Origin: Allohoeflea poritis
GTDB lineage: Bacteria > Pseudomonadota > Alphaproteobacteria > Rhizobiales > Rhizobiaceae
Length of the DNA: 64,000 nucleotides
Direction of reading: 5' to 3'
Assembly: GCF_027889715.1 (NCBI RefSeq)
Contig: NZ_JAPJZH010000023.1
Coordinates: 1-64,000, forward strand
Shown: in pieces, positions 34,212-43,048 of the stretch
How positions within the stretch are numbered: position 1 is the first letter of the stretch
Layout of the letters: each line of letters begins with the position of its first letter
Notes under the pieces: model-generated
Database searches by the model: none
Told to the model about the DNA's origin: nothing
The model's input: the letters and a program-made list of their open reading frames with translations, nothing else
Program-made: the position numbers and the translations under genes

Positions 34212-35048
34212 TTACCCGTAACGACCGGTAACGTAGTCATGGCAAAGCTGCGTCCGGGGGCGGACGAAAATGTCCTTTGTGTCGCCCTGCTCTACCAGCT
34301 TGCCCAGATGGAAGAAGGCAGCGCGTTGCGAAATGCGAGCCGCTTCCTGCATATTGTGCGTAATAATGACGATACAGTAATGCTCGCGCAATTCCTCGAT
34401 CAGTTCCTCCAGATGCGCAGTCGAGACCGGATCGAGCGCCGAGCCGGGTTCATCCATTAAAAGCACTTCCGGATCGGTCGAAATGGCGCGCGCGACGCAA
34501 AGGCGCTGCTGCTGGCCGCCCGAAAGATCCGTGCCGGGCTTGTCCAGACGATCTTTCACCTCGTCCCAGAGACCGGCCCGCTCCAGGCAGCGCCGAACCA
34601 GGGCGTCGGTCTCATCGCGCCGCCGCACCAGGCCGTGCAGAAGTGCGCCATAGGCAATGTTGTAATAGACCGAGCGCGGAAAGGGATTGGGCTTCTGCGC
34701 GACCCATCCGAAACGCCGCCGCAGGAAGGGCGGATCGACATCCGGCGCGTTGATGTTCTCACCGTCAAGCAGGATCTGCCCGGTCATCCGTGCTTCCCGG
34801 ATTTCATCGTTCATCCGGTTCAGGCAGCGCAGCAGCGTGGATTTACCGCATCCGGAAGGGCCAATAAACGCCGTGACCTCCTGGTCGTAGAGATCCAGCG
34901 TTATGCCGTCGAGTGCCTGTTTTTCGCCATACCAGAAACTGACATTGTCGACACGGATCTTCAGGCGGTGGGTGACGTCGTGACCGGGATGACTGCCCAC
35001 ATGGAGCTGTTGATCGATAAGGCGGCCTTGCGCAACGACGGTCTGCAT
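34212..35048 (-). CDS. PstB-like phosphate ABC-transporter ATPase, orphan
   Basis: 278-residue ABC ATPase most like PstB. Walker [21 protein letters not shown] near residue 65, Q-loop [20 protein letters not shown] (typical PstB NPFP), signature [16 protein letters not shown] near 165, Walker [17 protein letters not shown] (Gly where PstB usually has Cys), and switch His in [14 protein letters not shown]. The ATG at 35048 has GGGGGA upstream. pstS, pstC, pstA and phoU are not adjacent, so it is either an orphan serving a transporter elsewhere or a PstB paralog with another partner. Confidence 0.82.
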   Translation of the reverse strand: MQTVVAQGRLIDQQLHVGSHPGHDVTHRLKIRVDNVSFWYGEKQALDGITLDLYDQEVTAFIGPSGCGKSTLLRCLNRMNDEIREARMTGQILLDGENINAPDVDPPFLRRRFGWVAQKPNPFPRSVYYNIAYGALLHGLVRRRDETDALVRRCLERAGLWDEVKDRLDKPGTDLSGGQQQRLCVARAISTDPEVLLMDEPGSALDPVSTAHLEELIEELREHYCIVIITHNMQEAARISQRAAFFHLGKLVEQGDTKDIFVRPRTQLCHDYVTGRYG

Positions 35049-35356
35049 GATTGTCCCCCTGATTGCCATGGAACGGGCATGTCCCGCGCCCCATTCTGGC
35101 TAACAACGGGACCGGGGATCCGGCTTGCGATGGATCAAGCTTCCGCCAGATTTCATGAAACCTTCACAATGGACCGAGCCGACCAGCAAAACCGTGGACC
35201 TAAGCGCGAAGACAAAAGTAATTCACAGCAAACTCTCGCCCCAAACGCCTGATGCCGGGATCGATCGAAGTAAAACCGAGAACCCGCTTTTCTTTTGGAT
35301 TCTCATGGACCATAGTGCACACGGGCAGAGGACTCAGTCGAAGGGAAACTCAAAAG
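35049..35356. other. 308-base divergent intergenic region
   Basis: Gap between the pstB-like gene (minus) and the RND fusion-protein gene (plus). No coding sequence or convincing operator palindrome is visible; promoters for both genes must lie here. No PHO-box-like direct repeats could be recognised by eye. Confidence 0.4.
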
Positions 35357-36460
35357 ATGAAGTTTTTCGCAGGGTTAAGCACATTTGTGGTCCTTGCTCT
35401 GGCGCCGGCGCACGGTACGGCGCAAGACACGTCCAATGACAAGCCAAATGTGACGGTCGCAACGGTTGCAAGCCAGCAAAGCGGAGACAGGGGTAGCTAT
35501 GTCGGCCGGGTTCAGGCCGTCAGCACGGTCGATCTCCAGGCACGTATCGAGGGCATCCTGGAGCAGCGCAATTTCACCGAGGGCGGTCTGGTAAAGAAAG
35601 GCGACGTTCTCTACGTCATCGAAAAGGGCCTTTACGAGGCAAGTGTCGACAGCGCCAAGGCGACCCTGGAGGGCGCACAGGCGACGCTGAAGAACTCCAC
35701 GGTTGAGCTTGAACGGCAGAAATTCCTGCTGGACAAGGGCGACGTGGCGCAATCGGCCTATGATTCAGCAGCCGCCACGGTCGGCGTGGATCAATCGAAT
35801 GTCGATCAGGCCAAGGCCAGCCTCGATACGGCCAATATAAATCTCGGTTACACGGAGATTCATGCGCCGATCGACGGGCGCATCAGCAAATCCAATATCG
35901 ACGTCGGCAACCTCGTCAACTCAAACTCCGGCACGCTGGCCACGATTACCAGTGTCGATCCGATCTATGTCAGTTTCTACATGGGCGAAAGAGACCTGAT
36001 CGCGGACCGCGAGCAGGGTCTGATCGGCGCCGACTCTGCAGCGCTGAAAGTAAGCCTGACAATGGCGAATGGCGATGCCTATGCGTCAACCGGATCGGTC
36101 AGCTATGTCGGTACGGCGGTCGAGGAAGGAAGCGACACGGTCGAAATCCGCGCGACCTTCGACAATCCCGACAACATCCTCATACCCGGCCAGTTCGTCA
36201 ACGTGGTCGTGGCGGAAGCCAAACCGCAGCAGGTTCTTGTCGTGCCGCAATCCGCCGTCCAGCTCGATAGCAAGGGGCACTTCGTCTATCTGGTCGATTC
36301 CGCCGGCAAGATCGAACGCCAGGATGTGAAGCTTGGCCGCCAGACCGCGGGCCTTTGGGAGGTGTCATCCGGGTTGAAGGAGGGCGAGAAGGTCGTGGTT
36401 CAGGGGCTGCAACGCGTCAGCCCCGGTGTTGCCGTCAACGCAACCGAATTGAAGCAGTAG
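35357..36460 (+). CDS. RND efflux periplasmic adaptor (membrane-fusion protein)
   Basis: 367 residues with a signal peptide (1-22, ending GTAQ). HlyD/AcrA layout: first lipoyl half YVGRVQAVSTVDLQARIEGI, LVKKGDVLYVIEKGLYEASV, a coiled-coil hairpin about residues 75-140 (ATLEGAQATLKNSTVELERQ), second lipoyl half GYTEIHAPIDGRISKSNIDV, then beta-barrel and membrane-proximal domains ending GLQRVSPGVAVNATELKQ. AAGGGAAA precedes ATG 35357; the upstream ATG 35252 would mask the signal peptide. Bridges the RND pump (15 bases downstream) to an outer-membrane channel not encoded here. Confidence 0.92.
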   Translation: MKFFAGLSTFVVLALAPAHGTAQDTSNDKPNVTVATVASQQSGDRGSYVGRVQAVSTVDLQARIEGILEQRNFTEGGLVKKGDVLYVIEKGLYEASVDSAKATLEGAQATLKNSTVELERQKFLLDKGDVAQSAYDSAAATVGVDQSNVDQAKASLDTANINLGYTEIHAPIDGRISKSNIDVGNLVNSNSGTLATITSVDPIYVSFYMGERDLIADREQGLIGADSAALKVSLTMANGDAYASTGSVSYVGTAVEEGSDTVEIRATFDNPDNILIPGQFVNVVVAEAKPQQVLVVPQSAVQLDSKGHFVYLVDSAGKIERQDVKLGRQTAGLWEVSSGLKEGEKVVVQGLQRVSPGVAVNATELKQ

Positions 36461-36475
36461 GCGGGCGCGAAGAAC

Positions 36476-39400
36476 ATGTTGTCGAGATTCTTCATCGCCC
36501 GCCCGAAATTCGCGCTGGTCATTTCGCTGATTTTCTCCCTCGTCGGTGTCATCGCGATCGTTCTCATACCGATCGCCGAGTATCCCGACGTTACGCCGCC
36601 CCAGGTCGTCGTCACGGCGAACTATCCCGGAGCGGACTCAAGCCTCGTCGAGCAGATGGTGGCGATACCCATCGAGGAACAGGTCAATGGCGTCGACAAC
36701 ATGCTCTACATGTCGTCGACCAGCTCCAATTCCGGAAACTACACGCTGACCATAACCTTCAGGGTCGGCACCGATCCCGACATCGCTGCGGTGAACGTAC
36801 AAAACCGGGTATCGCTCGCCGAACCGCTCCTGCCGAATTCCGTGACCCAGCAGGGCGTCTCGACCATGAAGCAATCCTCGAGCATGCTCCTGGTCATCAA
36901 CCTGATTTCGCCGGATGAGACGCGCGACGCGATATATCTCAGCAATTACGCCTCGCAGCACATCCAGGATTCGCTCTCCCGGCTGTCCGGTGTCGGCAGT
37001 GTCTCCCAGTTCGGCCCGCTCGACTACAGCATGCGCGTGTGGATGCGCCCGGACCTGATGACCGCGCTCAACCTCACCGCATCCGATATCGCGAACGCCA
37101 TCAGCGCCCAGAATGTGCAGGCAACGGCGGGCCAGATCGGCGGCGCGCCATTTGCGGGGCCGACGGATTTCCAGTTTTCGTTGCGCGCCCAGGGCCTGCT
37201 CAAGACGGCCGAAGAATTCGGCAGGATTGTCGTCTCGGGCAACGCGTCCGGACAGCTCGTCCGGCTCAGTGACGTGGCCAATGTCGAACTCGGCGCCCGC
37301 TCCTACGCAGCATCGTCTGCCCTCAACAACAGGCCGGCCACGTCGATCGGGGTCTATCAGGCGCCCGGCGCCAACGCGCTCGACGTGGCGACCAGCGTGT
37401 ACAACGCGCTCGAGGAGATGAAGGGCTCCTTTCCTTCCGGGGTCGAATACGAGTTGCTGTACGATGTGACGAAGGCGGTGCGCGCATCGATCCAGGAAAT
37501 CATCATCACCTTGTGCATCACCGCCGGGCTTGTCGTTGCCGTCGTGTTTCTGTTCCTGATGAGCTGGCGCGCGGTGCTTATCCCGGCCATCGCGATCCCG
37601 GTTTCGCTTCTCGGCACGCTGGCAATTCTCTATCTGCTCGGCTTCAGCGCCAACCTCATCACGCTCTTCGGCATCATCCTCGCCATCACGCTGGTTGTGG
37701 ACGACTCCATCGTCATCATCGAAAACACCGAACGCATCATGGATGAAGAGGGGTTGGAGCCGCGCGAAGCCACCATCAAGGCGATGGACCAGGTGACCGG
37801 GCCGATTATCGCGACGACCTTCGTGCTTCTGGCCGTATTCGTACCGGTCTGCTTCTTCCCGGGCATAACCGGACGGATCTATCTGCAGTTTGCGCTGACG
37901 ATCACCGTCGCCTTCAGCCTTTCGGCGGTCAACGCCTTGACCCTCGCGCCCGCGCTGTGCGCGACCCTGCTGAAACGGGGCAATCGAAAGCCGAAGAGCT
38001 TCTTGCGGCTGATACCGGCGGCGGTGGACAAGACGCGCGACGGATATGTCTGGCTCGTGCGAATTCTTCTGAAGAATGTCTGGGTCTCGCTGCTGATCTT
38101 CGTCTTCGCGATTGTTGCGACCGTCTACATGATGCGCACGACGCCGACAGGGTTCATTCCCCTTGAGGACAAGGGCGTGCTGTTCGCCAATGCACAGCTT
38201 CCCGATGGTGCGTCGCTGCAGCGCTCGCGCGAAGTCGCGGAAAAGATGACGACGATCATGCGCGGTGTCGAAGGCGTGAGCGACATCATTTCGGTGTCCG
38301 GTTTCAGCCTGATCTCCGGCTACGGATCCAACTACGTCACGCTGATTGCGGTGCTCGCGCCGTGGGACGAACGCAAGTCCAGCCAGACCCAGTGGTACAA
38401 TATCCTCGCCAATCTCAACCGGGAGCTAGCTGACGTTCAGGAAGCGATTTCCTTTGTCTTCCCGCTGCCGCCGATAGACGGCCTAGGCATTTCCGGCGGC
38501 ATCTCCGCGCAGATCCAGGACAACAACAACGCCAGCGTCGAGGATCTGGGATCGGTCACCAACGCCATGCTTTCGGCCGCCAGCGCCGATCCCGTATTCC
38601 TGCAGGTCTTCAGTTCGCTGTCGACGGGCTCGCCGCAATACAACGTCTCCATCGACCGCGACAAGGCGGAGGCGCTCGGGGTCAACATCAGCGACATATT
38701 CACCGCGCTTCAGGCCAATCTGGGCTCCATGTTCGTCAACAATTTCCTGCTCGAGGGCAAGATCTACTGGGTGGTGCTCGCCGCAGAGGCCTCATACCGG
38801 CAGACGCTGGACGACATTGCGAACATTTACGTAAAGGGCGCCTCGGGAGACATGATCCCGCTGAGCACGCTGATCGGTACCGAACCGATCCTGGGACCTC
38901 AGGCCATCACCCGCTACAATCTGGTCCGAACCGCTGCCGTTCAGGGCCTGACGAGCACCGGCCACAGCACCGGCCAGGGCATCGAGGCGTTCGAGACGAT
39001 TGCCGCGAAGACCCTGCCCGACGGCTATAGCGTGGAATGGACGGGGGTCTCGCTGCAGGAAATCGAGGCCGGGTCCTTCGTCATCTATATTTTCCTGCTT
39101 GCCTTCACCTTCGCCTATCTGTGCCTCGTGGCCCAATACGAGAGCTGGGCGCTTCCGATATCGGTCATGTGCTCGACCGTCTTTGCCGTTTGCGGAGCAT
39201 TGATACCGCTCTTTCTCATCGACGTTCTCAACAACAACATCTACGCCCAGATCGGCATCGTGCTGCTGATCGGCCTTGCCGCTAAGAAGGCCATCATGCT
39301 CGTCGAGTTTTCCCGGACCCGGCGCGAAGCGGGCGAGAGCATCGTGGAGGCCGCGATCAGCGCCGCGCACACACGGTTCAGGCCGGTGACCATGACGGGC

Positions 39401-39616
39401 CTGTGCTTTATCATCGGGGTCCTGCCGCTGGTCTTCGCAAGCGGCGCCGGATCGTCCAGCCGGATTTCGATCGGTCTTCCGGTCTTCACCGGCATGGTCA
39501 TCGACAGCACGATCGGCCTGTTGATGATCCCTGTGCTCTATGTGGCCATCCAGCGCCTGCGTGAGCGCCGCGGCAAGACGCCGCCGGCCACCGTGAGCGA
39601 GGAAACGGCGACTTAG
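36476..39616 (+). CDS. RND multidrug efflux transporter, AcrB/HAE1 family
   Basis: 1046-residue proton-driven inner-membrane pump, normal length. N-terminus FFIARPKFALVISLIFSLVG and IAEYPDVTPPQVVVTANYPG are typical of HAE1. The proton-relay Asp pair is in TLVVDDSIVIIENTER near residue 407, and the relay Lys in LAAKKAIMLVEFSRTRREAG near 940. Large periplasmic porter loops lie after TM1 and TM7. Substrates unknown. No TolC-like gene or local regulator is nearby. The TAG stop is completed by the left end of MITE-like copy B. Confidence 0.95.
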   Translation: MLSRFFIARPKFALVISLIFSLVGVIAIVLIPIAEYPDVTPPQVVVTANYPGADSSLVEQMVAIPIEEQVNGVDNMLYMSSTSSNSGNYTLTITFRVGTDPDIAAVNVQNRVSLAEPLLPNSVTQQGVSTMKQSSSMLLVINLISPDETRDAIYLSNYASQHIQDSLSRLSGVGSVSQFGPLDYSMRVWMRPDLMTALNLTASDIANAISAQNVQATAGQIGGAPFAGPTDFQFSLRAQGLLKTAEEFGRIVVSGNASGQLVRLSDVANVELGARSYAASSALNNRPATSIGVYQAPGANALDVATSVYNALEEMKGSFPSGVEYELLYDVTKAVRASIQEIIITLCITAGLVVAVVFLFLMSWRAVLIPAIAIPVSLLGTLAILYLLGFSANLITLFGIILAITLVVDDSIVIIENTERIMDEEGLEPREATIKAMDQVTGPIIATTFVLLAVFVPVCFFPGITGRIYLQFALTITVAFSLSAVNALTLAPALCATLLKRGNRKPKSFLRLIPAAVDKTRDGYVWLVRILLKNVWVSLLIFVFAIVATVYMMRTTPTGFIPLEDKGVLFANAQLPDGASLQRSREVAEKMTTIMRGVEGVSDIISVSGFSLISGYGSNYVTLIAVLAPWDERKSSQTQWYNILANLNRELADVQEAISFVFPLPPIDGLGISGGISAQIQDNNNASVEDLGSVTNAMLSAASADPVFLQVFSSLSTGSPQYNVSIDRDKAEALGVNISDIFTALQANLGSMFVNNFLLEGKIYWVVLAAEASYRQTLDDIANIYVKGASGDMIPLSTLIGTEPILGPQAITRYNLVRTAAVQGLTSTGHSTGQGIEAFETIAAKTLPDGYSVEWTGVSLQEIEAGSFVIYIFLLAFTFAYLCLVAQYESWALPISVMCSTVFAVCGALIPLFLIDVLNNNIYAQIGIVLLIGLAAKKAIMLVEFSRTRREAGESIVEAAISAAHTRFRPVTMTGLCFIIGVLPLVFASGAGSSSRISIGLPVFTGMVIDSTIGLLMIPVLYVAIQRLRERRGKTPPATVSEETAT

Positions 39617-39915
39617 AGCGAGTTGCGATTAGATTGACGCATTTGACCGCGGCGATTTTGGTCACTGGCTAGGCGGGTTGCGCGCCGTGGTGTCACCCCA
39701 CCACAAACGCGAGCCAACGACGCCAGGGGGCAAAATCGCCCGGCCCATTCGCCATTGGTTTTCAACATCTACTTTCCTTTCGAGGGTGGGGAAAATCGGC
39801 CCATCGGCGTTGTTGCGCCGCTTGCCCGATGCGCTGCATCGCGCTGCGCGACGCGCCTAGCCGACTGAACCGATTTTCCGCCATCAAATGCATCAATCTA
39901 ATCGCAACTCGCTCT
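39615..39915. repeat. MITE-like repeat element, copy B
   Basis: 301-bp element in inverted orientation relative to copy A (23451-23750) and nearly identical: the first ~130 bases of copy A differ from the complement of this copy at only about four positions. Ends read AGAGCGAGTTGCGATTAGAT and ATCTAATCGCAACTCGCTCT. It is flanked by T on the left and A on the right, consistent with insertion at TA. The middle is the most divergent part. Fills almost the whole 312-base gap before the aldo-keto reductase. Confidence 0.85.
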
Positions 39916-39928
39916 AGGTGACCGGGCC

Positions 39929-40972
39929 TCACATCGGCCGCGGGTGATCGCGATAAACCGCCTGGATTTCGTTGAGCACGTCATCGCTCAGGACAACGTC
40001 CTTGGCGGCGATATTGGTGCGAAGCTGTTCCATCGAGGTCGCCCCGATGATCACCGATGCCATGAACGGACGGCTCAGGCAGAACGCCAGGGACATCTGC
40101 GCCAGGTCCAGCCCGTGTTTCGCGGCGATGTCGGCATAGAGCGCGATCACCTTTTCGGATTGCGGAACATAGCGGCCGTTCAGGTTGGGCTGCATGGACA
40201 GCCGAGAGCCCTCCGGTATGTTTCCGTCCAGATACTTGCCGGAAAGAGCGCCGGCCGCCAATGGCGAAAAGGCCATCAGCCCGACCTGTTCATGGATGCT
40301 GACCTCGGCCATGTCGAGATCGAAGATCCGGCAGATCAGGCTGTATTCATTCTGCACGGACGCGATACGGGGCAGCCCGTGCTTGCGGCTGACCTCGAGG
40401 AATTTCATCAGCCCCCAGGCGCTTTCGTTCGACAGGCCGAACGCACGGACCTTGCCTTCCTGTTGCATGGTCGCGATTTCGCCGAGAAGGTCGGCCACTT
40501 CCTGGTCGATGTCTTCGGGTTGCAGTGTTGTAGGGTCATAGGTCCAGTACTTGCGGAAGTGATAGGACCCGCGGTTCGGCCAGTGCAGTTGGTAAAGATC
40601 CACATAATCGGTCTGCAGCCGGCGAAGGCTTTCATCCAGCGCTTGCCGCACCATGGCGCCGTCCACCCGGGCACCGCCGCGCACATCCTGGTTCCCCTCT
40701 CCCGTGATCTTTGTCGCCACGATGAGTTTGTCCCGGTCAGCCCTGCCGTTCAGCCATGTGCCGATATATTCTTCGGTCCGGCCCGTCGTCTCCTTCAGGC
40801 GTGGCGTTGTCGGATACATCTCCGCCGTATCAATGAAGTTGACACCCTCCCCGACGGCGAAATCCAACTGTTCATGCGCCTCGGCTTCCGAGTTCTGCGA
40901 ACCCCAGGTCATTGATCCGAGGCAGATTTCGCTCACCGTGATACCGGTGCGGCCGAGTTCGTTGAAACGCAT
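39929..40972 (-). CDS. Aldo-keto reductase, Tas type
   Basis: 347-residue NADPH-dependent aldo-keto reductase of the Tas/YghZ-like group. The catalytic set is visible: Asp and Tyr in NFIDTAEMYPTTPRLKETTG near residue 50, Lys in LIVATKITGEGNQD near 80, His in LYQLHWPNRGSY near 125. The Tas-specific insert KYWTYDPTTLQPEDI follows. NADPH-binding tail: FCLSRPFMASVIIGATSMEQ. The ATG at 40972 matches the family start; an upstream in-frame ATG (41080) is rejected. Stands alone; physiological substrate unknown. Confidence 0.92.
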   Translation of the reverse strand: MRFNELGRTGITVSEICLGSMTWGSQNSEAEAHEQLDFAVGEGVNFIDTAEMYPTTPRLKETTGRTEEYIGTWLNGRADRDKLIVATKITGEGNQDVRGGARVDGAMVRQALDESLRRLQTDYVDLYQLHWPNRGSYHFRKYWTYDPTTLQPEDIDQEVADLLGEIATMQQEGKVRAFGLSNESAWGLMKFLEVSRKHGLPRIASVQNEYSLICRIFDLDMAEVSIHEQVGLMAFSPLAAGALSGKYLDGNIPEGSRLSMQPNLNGRYVPQSEKVIALYADIAAKHGLDLAQMSLAFCLSRPFMASVIIGATSMEQLRTNIAAKDVVLSDDVLNEIQAVYRDHPRPM

Positions 40973-41350
40973 GGGCAATCTCCAATGAAAGGTAAGACGG
41001 ACGGTCTGCTCTTGCAGGCAGCCTCCGGTGTCGGGTCGGTGCCAGATCCTTAACGCCTTAAGGAAAGAAAGAGAAGACATGCGATCCGTCTCACCGGATG
41101 CAAAGAACCGCGATCCCTTTTGAATGCCCAGCTTTAGGTCTATTTGCCGGTTTTTGACGTCTGCGAAATACGGCGCAGGCCGGCGGGATTCTCACGGCTG
41201 ATTTTCAAACGACTCCGAATGTGACCACCACGCGGGGCCGCCGCCCCGAATTTTGACGGAGTTGTGATGTCAGATGCATGTCCGTGGTGGTGCCCGTAGC
41301 TCGTCAGAGCATACCGTCACGCTGGTAATCAGTGACTGGAGTGAGAGTTG
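40973..41350. other. 378-base divergent intergenic region
   Basis: Between the aldo-keto reductase (minus) and the SH3-repeat gene (plus). No coding sequence recognised. The only clear structure is a CGGGGC-CGCC-GCCCCG hairpin at 41233-41248 without a convincing T tract. Confidence 0.4.
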
Positions 41351-42616
41351 ATGGGTAGAACAGCAAGAAAGATACAGCGCCGGCCATACGCTCCCGCGGC
41401 GCGCGCCGCGAAGCCTCGCAACCCGGCACGCCTGATGGCGATTGCCCTGGTCGCGGCTTTTGGCGGTGCCGCAGGCGCAGTGCTCGGAGCGGCTCTGTAC
41501 AACACGACGCAAAGCAGCCAGCAACAGCCCGCAGACCCGGCAGGAGCTGTTGAAACAGCCGCGTTGGACAAAAAAGCAACCCCGGCGGCGGGGCCCGACA
41601 TGGAGCAGACCGCCGCAATTGATCAGACCAAACCGGACAAAACAGCCGGAAACAAGCCATCCGCAGCGACGGCCGGCAGCGCGCTGAACGCCGAGGCCGT
41701 TGCACCCGATAGCGCGACGACCGGTTTCACCAGCGGAACGCAGATTGCATCCGCGCGGGCATTTCTGCCGGCGGAGCCCAAGTCGCAGGACCGGTTGCCG
41801 ACCATTGCTTCGGCCCGCTTCGACAGTTCGTTTGGCTCGCTTGAAAAGCAGGAGGTCGAACGGCCAAAGAAAAAGAAGAAGATGACGCTGCCGAGCCTCA
41901 TGGAAGAAAGCATCATACGGGTTGATAAGGCCGAAACCGGATCGATCGTTCCACCCGAGGTGGCGGTCGAAGTTGCCGAGACCGAAGCCGAAATCGCCGA
42001 GATGGAACAGAAGATGGCGGCGCTGGACTCGGAGAACTTCAACGTCCTGCGTCAGCCGGTTCTGCCTGAAGCATCACCGGCGATCGGATCCGGCATGGTC
42101 AAGAGCAAGGCCCGCAAATGGGTCAATCTGCGGGCCGAGCCGAACAACACCGCGCCGATTGTGGATATTGTCCCGGCAAAGGCCAGCATCCTTGCCGACC
42201 AGAACTGCACGCGTTGGTGCGGGGTCGTCTACAAGGGTCAGAAAGGCTTCATCTACCGGACATTCATCATCCGGCCGGAGCGCAGCAGCCAGCCTTCGCT
42301 GCTGGCGTCAGCGGATTCGGACTTCAAGCCGAAACCCAAGGCTCAGGAAGCGGATGAGGAATTCGGCGAAACCGCCAAATCCGTGGCGGCCTACCCGGTT
42401 TCGGAAGCCGAAAAGCTCGGCTACCGGAACGGCCGCGCCACCAAATGGGTGAATATGCGGGCACGCCGAAGCAGCAAGAGCAAGGTGCTGGCCATTGTAC
42501 CGCAGAACGCCGAGCTGATGGCGGAAACGAACTGCCGTTGGTGCCGCGTCGTCTACGGTGACAAGAAGGGTTACATCTACAAGACCTACATCAAATACAC
42601 CGACAAGAAGGGCTGA
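41351..42616 (+). CDS. Membrane-anchored protein with two bacterial SH3 domains
   Basis: 421 residues. Basic N-terminus, one transmembrane helix near 29-51 (LMAIALVAAFGGAAGAVLGA), a long Ala/Pro/Lys-rich linker to about 250, then two SH3b repeats: KWVNLRAEPNNTAPIVDIVP ... KGFIYRTFI (about 255-308) and KWVNMRARRSSKSKVLAIVP ... KGYIYKTYI (about 362-416). Each has a Cys-Trp pair before the last strands. Such proteins usually bind cell wall or serve envelope signalling; no enzyme domain is present. ATG 41351 follows GGAGTGA; it is preceded by an in-frame TTG. Confidence 0.85.
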   Translation: MGRTARKIQRRPYAPAARAAKPRNPARLMAIALVAAFGGAAGAVLGAALYNTTQSSQQQPADPAGAVETAALDKKATPAAGPDMEQTAAIDQTKPDKTAGNKPSAATAGSALNAEAVAPDSATTGFTSGTQIASARAFLPAEPKSQDRLPTIASARFDSSFGSLEKQEVERPKKKKKMTLPSLMEESIIRVDKAETGSIVPPEVAVEVAETEAEIAEMEQKMAALDSENFNVLRQPVLPEASPAIGSGMVKSKARKWVNLRAEPNNTAPIVDIVPAKASILADQNCTRWCGVVYKGQKGFIYRTFIIRPERSSQPSLLASADSDFKPKPKAQEADEEFGETAKSVAAYPVSEAEKLGYRNGRATKWVNMRARRSSKSKVLAIVPQNAELMAETNCRWCRVVYGDKKGYIYKTYIKYTDKKG

Positions 42617-42680
42617 CGCCGCTTCTGCCCTTCCGTGTTGCGTCGGGCGGACATTGCCCTTCGGCCGGCCTGGATTTGCG

Positions 42681-42700
42681 TTAGAACGAGTTGTAATCAG
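42681..42700 (+). repeat. Solo remnant of the MITE-like terminal repeat
   Basis: TTAGAACGAGTTGTAATCAG differs at three positions from the TTAGAGCGAGTTGTGATTAG end sequence of the two full elements. It ends at the 3' end of the small membrane-protein gene, which runs the other way, and overlaps its stop. No second end is visible nearby. Confidence 0.5.
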
Positions 42701-43038
42701 GCCGGCTGGCGGCCGCGCCAGATACTGGCAATCAGGATCGCCAGCACCGCAAGATCGATGACGATGAAGACCCACATCAGCCACACGGCAACCGCGACGC
42801 TGCCGAGCGAGATATAGGCGGCAAGGACGCCGACCAGCGTAACGATAAAGGCCAGATAGCGGATCGTTCGTATCCGGTAATAAAGGCCTGCGCCCAAGGC
42901 GATATAGACCAGCCCCACCGGGATCAGCTGCATCGTATCGCCGCTCCAGCCGCTGACGATCCAGGCAATGCAGTGCAGGATGCCGTTGAGGACCAACAGT
43001 TGGCCGCCAAGCCGAAGAGCGCCGGGAAATGCTTGCAT
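42697..43038 (-). CDS. Small four-helix membrane protein, unknown
   Basis: 113 residues, nearly all hydrophobic: four predicted helices (LLVLNGILHCIAWIVSG, MQLIPVGLVYIALGAGLYY, YLAFIVTLVGVLAAYISLG, AVWLMWVFIVIDLAVLAILI). No known domain recognised. It lies 10 bases after the diheme cytochrome gene on the same strand, so it is probably the last gene of the molybdenum-hydroxylase operon and may be a membrane accessory for electron transfer. The stop codon overlaps a remnant of the MITE-like terminal repeat. Confidence 0.7.
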   Translation of the reverse strand: MQAFPGALRLGGQLLVLNGILHCIAWIVSGWSGDTMQLIPVGLVYIALGAGLYYRIRTIRYLAFIVTLVGVLAAYISLGSVAVAVWLMWVFIVIDLAVLAILIASIWRGRQPA

Positions 43039-43048
43039 GGTCGGTCCC

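Noticed and set aside
41233-41248. CGGGGC-CGCC-GCCCCG hairpin before the SH3-repeat gene
   Set aside because: Not placed after a gene and followed by only four T residues; could be part of a leader but unsupported.
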